A DNA stretch of 64,000 nt. Origin: Actinoplanes lutulentus (GTDB taxonomy: Bacteria > Actinomycetota > Actinomycetes > Mycobacteriales > Micromonosporaceae). Below are positions 1 through 8,000 of this stretch, in pieces (the first letter of the stretch is position 1; each line of letters begins with the position of its first letter). Under the pieces are notes generated by a model that made no database searches, was not told the origin of the DNA, and saw only the letters and a program-made list of their open reading frames with translations. Both the position numbers and the translations under genes were made by a program. The stretch covers positions 310,001-374,000 of the forward strand of contig NZ_QLMJ01000002.1 of the NCBI RefSeq assembly GCF_003259845.1, in the 5' to 3' direction.

Positions 1-75
1 TGGCCGGACGGCGACTACGCCAAGCCCGGCGTGATCGTGACCTGGCGTACCGACGGTGGCCCGGTCGGAAGCTGA
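1..75 (+). CDS. C-terminal end of an unidentified protein (partial)
   Basis: An open frame enters from the left edge and stops with TGA at 73-75, giving 24 residues that end in a Thr-Asp-Gly-Gly-Pro-Val-Gly-Ser tail. A strong hairpin terminator follows 35 bases later, which supports this as a real gene end. The fragment is too short to assign a family. Confidence 0.6.
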   Translation, partial: WPDGDYAKPGVIVTWRTDGGPVGS

Positions 76-109
76 CGTAAAACGATGTAAAGCGATATAA
101 CCGAAAAAT

Positions 110-143
110 CGGCTGCGGTGCATACGTGCACCGCAGCCGTTTT
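110..143 (+). terminator. Rho-independent terminator
   Basis: A perfect 13-bp stem (110-122 with 127-139) closes a 4-base TACG loop and is followed by TTTT at 140-143. It sits 35 bases after the stop of the leftmost gene and ends that transcript before the next gene. Confidence 0.9.
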
Positions 144-199
144 CGTACACCGGAAAGGTGGTTTCGCCGGTGATCACGGAGAACCAGGAGGTAAATCTG

Positions 200-220
200 G
201 TGAACTCGGGCGCCGGCTGA
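200..220 (+). other. Possible six-codon leader ORF
   Basis: A near-perfect Shine-Dalgarno AGGAGGT (186-192) lies 7 bases before GTG at 200. The frame stops after six codons (V-N-S-G-A-G-stop). The ribosome-binding site is stronger than that of the glycosyltransferase gene starting at 295. This may be a leader peptide, or the remnant of a lost gene. Confidence 0.25.
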
Positions 221-294
221 TCCGGGCCGGCCTGATCAGCCGTGTTCATCGGGGGACGAGCAACCGTGGACACGAACACCGGCGGGGGTGACTG

Positions 295-1824
295 GTGACC
301 GACTCACCGACGAGAACGCGACCGGCGGCGGTAACCAGGCCGCCGAGGACGCATTCCGCGGACGTTCCTGAGGTCATCGAGATCAAGCCGCGGAAAAAAC
401 CGCTGCCCGGCGCGATCGCCCTCCCGGCGATCATCCCCGGCCTGCTCATGCTCGCCTTCGGCCTGGTGCAGGCCGGCCGGCCCGTCCTCAGCTGGGACGA
501 GGTCACCTCGGCCGAGGTCTCCCAGCGGTCCGTCGGCCAGATCCTCGACCTGGTCCAGAACATCGACGCGGTGTTCGGCTTCTACTACGTCTTCCTGCAC
601 TTCTGGAGCGACATCGCCGGCACCTCCGAGGTCGCGCTCCGGCTGCCGTCGATCGTGGCGATGGCCGGCGGTGTCGCGGTCGCGGCCGAGCTGGGGCGGC
701 GGCTCTTCTCGCCGGCGGTCGGCCTCACCACCGGGCTGATCCTCTGCCTCATCCCGAACACCTCGCGGTACGCGGCCGAGGCCCGCCCGTACGCGTTCGC
801 CTGTTTCTTCTCGGTGCTGGCGATGCTGTTGCTGGTGGCGGCGGTGCGGCGCGGTCACGCGTACCGATGGGTGGGTTATGGGCTGAGCGTGGCGCTCCTG
901 GGTCTCTCCCATCTGCTGGCCTTGACCACCCTCGTGGCGCACGCGGCGCTGATCGCCATGGTGATGTGGCGGAGGCGCCGCAGGCGCCGGACGCTCGCGC
1001 TGACCTGGGGCGGGACGGTGTGCGTGGCGCTGCTGCCGGTGCTGCCGATCGCCTGGCTCGGCGCGCATCAGGAGGACACCCAGCTGCACTGGGTGGAGCC
1101 GATCACGTTCGCCCGGATCCGGGCCATGCCGTGGGAGATGTTCGGGTCGCGGGAGCTGGCCTGGATGGTGATCGGGCTGGCGGTGCTCGCGTCGTGGCGG
1201 CCGATGCGCCGGCTGGTTCCGATGGCCGCGCTGGTGCTCGGGCCGATGCTGACGCTCGCGGCGGTGTCGGCGCTGGTGTCGCCGATGTGGGTGGCGCGGT
1301 ACCTGCTGGTCGTGCTGGCGCCGCTGGCGATGCTCGCGGCGGTCGCGCTGGTCGGCCGCGGCGAGAGGTCCCGGGTCATCGTGGTTCTGCTGCTGCTCGC
1401 CTTCGTGGCGCTGCCGGGTCAGCACAAGGTCCGTGAGCCGGCCGCGAAGGTCGGACCGGACTATCGGGCGGCGGCCCGGATCGTCGGGGAGTTCCAGCAG
1501 CCCGGGGACGTGATCGTCTACCCGCCGAAGAACCGTGCGCTGCGGGCCGGGATGGATTATTACCTGAACCGGCTGCCCGCGAAGCCGGCCGATCCGCTCG
1601 TCGACGTCCCGTCGGCGGAGACCGGGTGGCTGATCGCCACCGAGTACCCGGCGGCGGGTCATCTGAACGGCGCGAAGCGCATCTGGATGGTGGTCGGTGA
1701 CCGGCGTGCCGACGCGCTGACGGCGCGCGGGGAGCTGCGCCCGATGATCGACAAGGGCTATCAGCGGATCGGCTTCTGGCAGCCGAAACGCGCAACGGTG
1801 GCGCTCTATGAACAGCGTGGTTGA
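295..1824 (+). CDS. GT-C (family 39-like) membrane glycosyltransferase
   Basis: A 509-residue polytopic membrane protein. After a basic cytoplasmic N-terminus of about 40 residues and a first membrane segment, it has the acidic SWDEVTSAEV motif expected in the first extracytoplasmic loop of GT-C enzymes. SRYAAEARPYAF follows and matches the EARPY signature of ArnT/PMT-type glycosyltransferases. About ten hydrophobic segments precede a soluble C-terminal domain (from about residue 380). Such enzymes move sugar from a polyprenyl-phosphate donor to a lipid or protein on the outer face; the acceptor cannot be read here. The start is GTG at 295 with a weak GGGGG-type ribosome site. The gene stands alone between a terminator and a divergent-function dehydrogenase. 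Confidence 0.8.
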   Translation: MTDSPTRTRPAAVTRPPRTHSADVPEVIEIKPRKKPLPGAIALPAIIPGLLMLAFGLVQAGRPVLSWDEVTSAEVSQRSVGQILDLVQNIDAVFGFYYVFLHFWSDIAGTSEVALRLPSIVAMAGGVAVAAELGRRLFSPAVGLTTGLILCLIPNTSRYAAEARPYAFACFFSVLAMLLLVAAVRRGHAYRWVGYGLSVALLGLSHLLALTTLVAHAALIAMVMWRRRRRRRTLALTWGGTVCVALLPVLPIAWLGAHQEDTQLHWVEPITFARIRAMPWEMFGSRELAWMVIGLAVLASWRPMRRLVPMAALVLGPMLTLAAVSALVSPMWVARYLLVVLAPLAMLAAVALVGRGERSRVIVVLLLLAFVALPGQHKVREPAAKVGPDYRAAARIVGEFQQPGDVIVYPPKNRALRAGMDYYLNRLPAKPADPLVDVPSAETGWLIATEYPAAGHLNGAKRIWMVVGDRRADALTARGELRPMIDKGYQRIGFWQPKRATVALYEQRG

Positions 1825-1839
1825 TGGTTAGCTGAGGGC

Positions 1840-2772
1840 ATGAAGGTTCTGCTCCCCGACTCCGTCGAACTCGACCTCACGCTTGACGACGCCGTCATCT
1901 ACGAGGTCGGCAAGCCCATCCCCGACCAGCATCTCGACGCCGAGGTGCTGGTCGTCTGGGGCAACCCGTCCGGCATGCTCGCCGACGCTGCCCGCCGCCT
2001 CAAGAGCCTGCGCTGGGTGCAGACCCTGGCCGCCGGTCCGGACGCCGTGGTCCAGGCCGGTTTCGCGCCGGACGTGGCGATCACCTGCGGGATCGGCCTG
2101 CACGACCAGACCGTCACCGAGCACACCCTCGCCATGGTCCTGGCCGCGGCCCGGCGGCTGCATCTGCTGGTCCGGGCACAGATCGGCCACCGGTGGGCGG
2201 AGGAGCTGGGTGGGATTCAGCCGGTGCGGGAGCCGGCTCTTTTCCGTACGCTGCGTGACGCCAACGTGGTGATCTGGGGTTTCGGCGGCATCGCCGCGAC
2301 GCTCGCGCCGATCCTCACGACGCTCGGCGCGAAGGTCACCGGAGTGGCGCGCAGCGCCGGCGAGCGGCACGGATTCCCGGTGGTCACGGCCGCGGATCTG
2401 CCAGACCTGCTGCCGGCGACCGACCTGCTCATCTCGATCCTTCCGGCAACCCCCGAGACGGTACGCGTGATCAACGCCGACGTCCTGGCCCACCTGCAGC
2501 CGCACGCCTGGGTGGTGAACGTGGGCCGGGGCAGCACCCTCGACGAAGCGGCCCTGCTCAACGCGGTGCGGTCGCGGCGGATCGCCGGCGCGGCGCTGGA
2601 CGTCTTCGAGACCGAGCCGCTGCCGATCGACGCGGGGTTCTGGGACGAGCCGAACATCATCATCACGCCGCACGCGGCGGGTGGCCGCCCGATCGGCGCG
2701 GAATCGTTGATCACGGAGAACCTGGCGGCCTTCACCGAGGGGAGGCCGTTACGCAACCCCGTTGCTCGTTGA
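1840..2772 (+). CDS. D-isomer-specific 2-hydroxyacid dehydrogenase
   Basis: A 310-residue NAD(P)-dependent oxidoreductase that would reduce a 2-keto acid or oxidise a D-2-hydroxy acid. The Rossmann motif is the variant VIWGFGGIA near residue 143. The family signature NVGRGSTLDE supplies the conserved Arg, FETEPLP supplies the catalytic Glu, and ITPHAAG the catalytic His, so the active site looks intact. It starts at ATG 1840, 15 bases after the glycosyltransferase stop, so read-through is possible. Its last 24 bases overlap the 3' end of the convergent regulator gene. The substrate cannot be inferred. Confidence 0.88.
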   Translation: MKVLLPDSVELDLTLDDAVIYEVGKPIPDQHLDAEVLVVWGNPSGMLADAARRLKSLRWVQTLAAGPDAVVQAGFAPDVAITCGIGLHDQTVTEHTLAMVLAAARRLHLLVRAQIGHRWAEELGGIQPVREPALFRTLRDANVVIWGFGGIAATLAPILTTLGAKVTGVARSAGERHGFPVVTAADLPDLLPATDLLISILPATPETVRVINADVLAHLQPHAWVVNVGRGSTLDEAALLNAVRSRRIAGAALDVFETEPLPIDAGFWDEPNIIITPHAAGGRPIGAESLITENLAAFTEGRPLRNPVAR

Positions 2773-3330
2773 CCGGGCACGGACGTGGACCCGCTCGCCC
2801 TGCGGGCCGAAGATGCTGATCACCTCGACCGGCTCGGTGCCCGCGTTCAGCACCAGGTGCGGCAGCCGGGTGTCGAACTCGGCGGCCTCACCCGGCTCCA
2901 GCAGCAGATCGTGCTCGCCGAGCCGCAGCCGGACCGTCCCGGAGAGCACGTAGAGCCATTCGTACCCCTCGTGGGTCTTCTGCTCGTGGCAGTCGCCCTC
3001 ACCGGTCGGGATGATCGTCTTGAACGCCTGGAGGCCGCCCGGCCGCCGCGACAACGGGATGTACGTCCGCCCGCCCCGCACGATCGGCCGCGCCCGCACC
3101 CGGGGATCACCGGTCTCCGGCGCGTCCACCAGGTCGTCGAGGCTCACCTGGTACGCCTTGGCGAGCGGCAGCAGCAGCTCCAGCGTCGGTTTCCGGCTGC
3201 CCGACTCCAGGCGGGACAGGGTGCTCACCGAGATCCCGGTGGACTCGGCGACCTGCTGGAGCGTCAGGTCCCGGCGCTGGCGCAGATCCCGCAACCGGGG
3301 GCCGACCGCAGCGAGCTCGTCTTTTGCCAT
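2749..3330 (-). CDS. XRE-family regulator with cupin sensor domain
   Basis: A 193-residue regulator. Residues 10-65 form an XRE helix-turn-helix (LTLQQVAESTGISVSTLSRLESG). Residues 110-185 form a cupin_2 beta barrel that typically binds a small ligand (EGYEWLYVLSGTVRLRLG, then GEAAEFDTRLPH). The gene is divergent from the oxidoreductase-methyltransferase gene, with an 80-bp shared promoter region that carries two overlapping inverted repeats, one of which covers its own start codon. It therefore probably represses itself and the neighbour. The start is ATG at 3330. Confidence 0.9.
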   Translation of the reverse strand: MAKDELAAVGPRLRDLRQRRDLTLQQVAESTGISVSTLSRLESGSRKPTLELLLPLAKAYQVSLDDLVDAPETGDPRVRARPIVRGGRTYIPLSRRPGGLQAFKTIIPTGEGDCHEQKTHEGYEWLYVLSGTVRLRLGEHDLLLEPGEAAEFDTRLPHLVLNAGTEPVEVISIFGPQGERVHVRARSTSNGVA

Positions 3331-3348
3331 AACGGCAACAATAGTTGC
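3324..3348. promoter_or_regulatory. Overlapping inverted repeats, candidate XRE-cupin operator
   Basis: TTGCC-N5-GGCAA (3324-3338) overlaps GCAAC-N4-GTTGC (3335-3348), giving three alternating TTGCC/GGCAAC-type half sites. The first covers the start codon of the regulator and the second lies about 65 bases upstream of the oxidoreductase start at 3411. The position suits autorepression plus control of the divergent gene. Confidence 0.5.
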
Positions 3349-3410
3349 TGACTTTCGGAACCCTGGGGGAGGGTGAGCAGGTAGCCAGGGGTAACGCGAA
3401 GGGAAGTCCG

Positions 3411-4991
3411 ATGCAGCAGGATGCGTACGACGTCGTAGTGATCGGTGGCGGCGCCGCCGGGCTGAGCGGGGCGATGGTGCTGGCCCGCTCCCGGCGGTCG
3501 GTGCTCGTCGTGGACAGCGGTGAGCCGCGGAATGCTCCGGCGGCTCACATGCACAACGTCCTGGGGTTCGACGGCCGGCCGCCGGCGGAGCTGCTGGCGG
3601 CGGGCCGTGCGGAAGTCTCCGGATATGGCGCGGAATTCGTGACCGCGACCGCTATTTCGGCCGTTAAAGGTGACGACGGCTTCACTGTCACGCTGGACAA
3701 CGGCCGCCAGGTCACCGGACGACGGCTCCTCGTCACCACCGGCCTGGTCGACGAACTCCCGGACATCCCCGGCCTCGCCGACCGCTGGGGCCGCGACGTC
3801 GCGCACTGCCCGTACTGCCACGGGTACGAACTCCGCGACCAGCGGATCGGCGTGATCGTGAGCGGCCCGCTGGCCTTCCACACAGCGCAGATGTGGCGCC
3901 AGCTCAGCCCGCACGTGCTCTTCCTGCTCAACGGCAGCGCCGCGCCCGGCCCCGAGCAGGCCGAAGAGCTCGCCGCCCGCGGGATGCCGGTGGTCGCCGA
4001 GCCGATCGCCTCGGTCCAGGTCACCGGCGACCGCCTCACCGGAGTACGGCTCGAATCCGGCGCCGTGGTGGCACTGGACGCCATCGCGGTCGGCCCCCGC
4101 TTCGTGGCCCGCTCGGCGATCCTGGAGTCGCTCGGCCTCAAGGCGGTCGACTTCGAGATGAACGGCCACGTGCTCGGCACCCACATCCCGGCCGAGCCGA
4201 ACGGCGCCACCGCGGTTCCCGGCGTCTGGGTAGCCGGCAACGTCACGAACCTGGGCGCCACGGTGGCGGTCGCCGCCGCGGCCGCGCAGACCACCGGCGC
4301 GATGATCAACCTGGACCTGATCGCGGAGGAGACCCGGGAGGCCGTCGGCGCGTACCGGCACCGGATCTCCACGATGTTCGAGGAGGATGCCTGGGAGGAG
4401 CGGTACCGGGGCAAGGACGCCATCTGGAGCGGACGGCCCAACCCGCAGCTGGTGGCCGAGGCGACCGATCTGAGCGCCGGGCGGGCGCTCGACGTCGGCT
4501 CCGGTGAGGGCGCCGACGCGGTCTGGCTGGCCCAGCGGGGCTGGCAGGTCACCGCGGCCGACATCTCGACAGTGGCGCTGGGCCGGGCCGCCGGGCACGC
4601 CAAGTCGGCCGGTGTCGCCGATCGGATCACGTTCAGTCACGCTGATCTTCGCCAGGAGGCGCCCGCCGCGGCCTCGTACGATCTGGTCTCGGCGCAGTTC
4701 ATGCACCTGCCGCCGCAGGCGCGGCAGGAGCTGTACGCCCACCTGGCCGGCGCTGTCGCACCCGGCGGGACCCTGCTGATCGTCGGTCACCACCCGTCCG
4801 ATCTGGTGACCACCGTGGGCCGGATGCACTTCCCGGACATGCTCTTCACCGGTGAACAGATCGCCGCGACGCTCGACCCGTCGTTGTGGGAGATCGTCGC
4901 CGCCGAGGCCCGGCCGAGGCCGCACACCGACCCGGAAGGCCGGGAAATCACGATTCACGACGCTGTCTTGGTCGCTCGACGCCGCAACTGA
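3411..4991 (+). CDS. Fused FAD/NAD(P) dithiol-type oxidoreductase and SAM methyltransferase
   Basis: A 526-residue two-domain protein. Residues 1 to about 310 are a thioredoxin-reductase-like flavoprotein: FAD motif GGGAAG at 12-17 and redox pair C133-P-Y-C136 followed by HGYE. The C-x-x-C-HGYE context resembles dithiol oxidases of the GliT/HlmI type more than true thioredoxin reductases. Residues about 335-526 are a class I SAM methyltransferase with motif I ALDVGSGEG near residue 361. I chose ATG 3411 because GAAGGGA precedes it; the frame is open back to 3345. The fusion is known from other actinobacteria, but its substrate is not. Control by the divergent XRE-cupin regulator is likely. 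Confidence 0.85.
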   Translation: MQQDAYDVVVIGGGAAGLSGAMVLARSRRSVLVVDSGEPRNAPAAHMHNVLGFDGRPPAELLAAGRAEVSGYGAEFVTATAISAVKGDDGFTVTLDNGRQVTGRRLLVTTGLVDELPDIPGLADRWGRDVAHCPYCHGYELRDQRIGVIVSGPLAFHTAQMWRQLSPHVLFLLNGSAAPGPEQAEELAARGMPVVAEPIASVQVTGDRLTGVRLESGAVVALDAIAVGPRFVARSAILESLGLKAVDFEMNGHVLGTHIPAEPNGATAVPGVWVAGNVTNLGATVAVAAAAAQTTGAMINLDLIAEETREAVGAYRHRISTMFEEDAWEERYRGKDAIWSGRPNPQLVAEATDLSAGRALDVGSGEGADAVWLAQRGWQVTAADISTVALGRAAGHAKSAGVADRITFSHADLRQEAPAAASYDLVSAQFMHLPPQARQELYAHLAGAVAPGGTLLIVGHHPSDLVTTVGRMHFPDMLFTGEQIAATLDPSLWEIVAAEARPRPHTDPEGREITIHDAVLVARRRN

Positions 4992-5047
4992 GTCGATATT
5001 CGGGCGAATCGCCAGCATTCATCCGGCCGCCTTGCTGGAATGGGCAC

Positions 5048-8000
5048 ATGCGGCCGGATGATGCTGAAGGACCCACCGGCCCGGGCGATGACGCCCGGGC
5101 GGCGCTTGCGGCCTGGCGCGACGGTATCGGCGAACCAGGGCCTGCGAACCGGCTCCTCAACCTGCCACGCGGCGGCGCTGACCTCGTCGAGATCGTCGCA
5201 CCGGACGCGTCCGGCGTGCTCACCGCGCTCAGCGAGGGCAAGGACTGGGTGTTCGGCGACGGCCGGCTGCGGGTTGATCTGCCGGACGAGGTGCTGCACC
5301 CGCTGCTGCGCCGGCTTCGCCGGCACGCCCTTGCCGAACAGGCCGACCGCGGGGTCGAGGTCCTGCACCTCGCCGCCGGCCTGCTGCATTGGCAGGACAG
5401 CGACGGTACGGGCTACGCCAGCCCGATCCAGCTCGTGCCCGTGGAGCTCGTCGCGCTCGGCCCGGACGACGTGCCGAGCCTGCGCGCCGGCAGCGGCGAT
5501 CCGATCCCGAACCCGGCGCTCGCCACCCGCCTGGCGAAGCTGGGCGTCGACATCGCGGAGCTGAACGGCCAGATCTCCTCCAAGGCGGGCTGGCGCACTG
5601 ACAACACCCTGGTCCTGGCCCGCTTCGACGTGGCCGCCGAGGAGATCCGCCGCGATCTGTCGGTCCACGCCGACGCCGCCGCCGGGCACCCGGTCGTCCG
5701 CGCCCTCGCCACCGGCACCGCGAACGCGTTCACCTTCGCGCCGATCACCGCCGCCGAGATCGACACCCTGGCGCCGCCCGAGGACACCCCGCTGGTGCTC
5801 GACGCCGACGCCGACCAGCGGGCCTGCGTCGCGGCCGCGCTCGACGGGCACAGCTTCGTCATCGACGGCCCGCCCGGAACCGGCAAGTCGCAGACCGTGG
5901 CCAACCTGATCGGGGCGCTCGCGCACGCCGGGAAACGCGTGCTGTTCGTCTCCGAGAAGGCCGCCGCCCTCGACACCGTCCAGCACCGGCTCTCCGCCGC
6001 CGGGCTCGGCAACCACCTGCTCGACCTGCACGGATCCAAGATCGCCCGGCGGAGCGTGGCGAGCGCGCTGGCCGCCGCTCTGGACGCGGCGCCGACCGCT
6101 CCGGGGCCCGGGATGCCCGGCGACGAACGCGAAGCGCTGCGGGCGGCACGGGAGAAGCTCAACGCGTACGCGGAAGCCGTCAACGAGATCCGCGAACCGC
6201 TCGGCAAGAGCCTGCACGACGTCGTCGGCGCCCTGTCCGGGCTGAACGACCTGCCGGACGCCCCGACCGCCGGCATCGGTGCGGCCGCGCTCACCAGCGA
6301 GGCCCTGGACCGGGTACGCGCCGCCGCCGAGAACCTCGCCGCCGCCTGGCGCCCCGCCAACGAGCGCAGCGGTTTCCGGTGGCGTGAGGTCCTGGAGAAG
6401 GAATCGCTCGACGAGGCGCTGCAACTCGCCCAGATCGCCCTCGACGACCTGGCCGGAGCGTCCACCCCGAACGCGGCCATCGCCACCGCGTTCCACCTGC
6501 GCCTGCCGTCGGACGCCCCGGCGCTCGCCGAAGCAGCCGAACACGCCGCCAAACGGCCGCCCGAGGTCCAGGACAGCTGGCTCACCACGCTGGCCCTGCG
6601 CCCGGTACGCCAGGCCGCCGAAGACCTGGAACGGCTGCTCGACGAGGTGACCCGGGCCGTCGAGCAGGCCGAAGCGCGTACCGGCGTGAGCTGGGAGACC
6701 CTGGCCGCTCCGCTGGACGCCGGCCGCATCCCCGAACCGCACCGGCTCATCCCGCCGGCGGTACGCCTCGAACCGCTCACCGCCGCCGACGCCAAGTCGC
6801 TGGCCAGCAGGTTCGCCGCGGACGCCGACGAGCTGGAGCACCAGCAGCGGCGCCTGGACCGGGTCACCACCCGGCTGCGCCTGCCGGACGTCGTGATGTT
6901 CACCGACGTCGAGCTGGTCACCCTCATCGCCGACCTCGGCGGCCGGCCGGACAAGCCGCTGACCGCCTGGTTCAGCCCCGGCGCGCAGAGCGCGGTGCAC
7001 GGCGCCGCCGCCCAGCTGCGCCGGCACGTCGAAGCCGTCGCGGCCGCACGTGCCGAGGCGGACGCGTACTTCACCGACGCGGTGCTGCGCGAACCCGTCG
7101 AGGAACTCGCCGAACGGTTCGCCACCGTGCACCGCGGCGCCCGCAAGCTGCTCGCGCCGCACCGGCGCGACAAGGAGGCGGTCGCCGGGTTCACCCGGCC
7201 CGACGTGAGCATCGACGAGGCGGTGGTCCACCTCGACCTCGCGGTCGCCTGGCGGCGGGCTCACGAGGGCCTGGTCGCGGCGGAACGGCAGCACGCCGCC
7301 TCGCTCGGCCGGTACTGGAAGCGGCTCGACACCGACTTCCGCGGGGTCGGCCGGGCCCTGGAGACCGCGGCCGAGGTGCTGCGGGTCGCGCCGACCGAGG
7401 CGCTGCCCGCCGTGATCGGCTACGTCACCTCGGAGACCGGGCACGACGAGGAGCTGCTGCTCGCGGTCACCGAGGCTCGGGACGTGTTCCGGCACTGGCG
7501 GTCCACGCTGCGCCCGGAGCCGGAACCGGCGGCCCGTCCCGAGCTGGGACAGGGCACCGTGCACGACGGCATCGCCTGGCTGCGTGCCCAGGTCGGCACC
7601 CTCGGCGAGACCGCGACGCTGCTCGACCAGCTGGGCCGGGCGGTCGGCCGGGACCTCAACGTCGCCGAAGCCCGGACGGTGCTGGTGGCACGGCAGGCCG
7701 TCCTGGACGCCGAGGACGCACTGAACACCGCGTCGGCCGGGTACCGGGCTGCGCTCGGGGACGCGTACCAGGGCCGGCGGACCGATCTGCGGGCGCTCGG
7801 CGAGGCGATCGACTGGGCGGCGCGGGCGCGGACCCTGCGCACCGGGACGGACGCGCCGCTGAACTCCGACCAGATGCGGGCGCTGGGCAGCGGCGGCAGC
7901 CGGCCGGCCGACCTGCTGCCGCTGATCGCGGCCTGGCAGGAGGCCCGGCAGCGGATTCTGGACGCGTTCGGCCCGGCCCGGCAGGTGCGGCTCGCCACCA

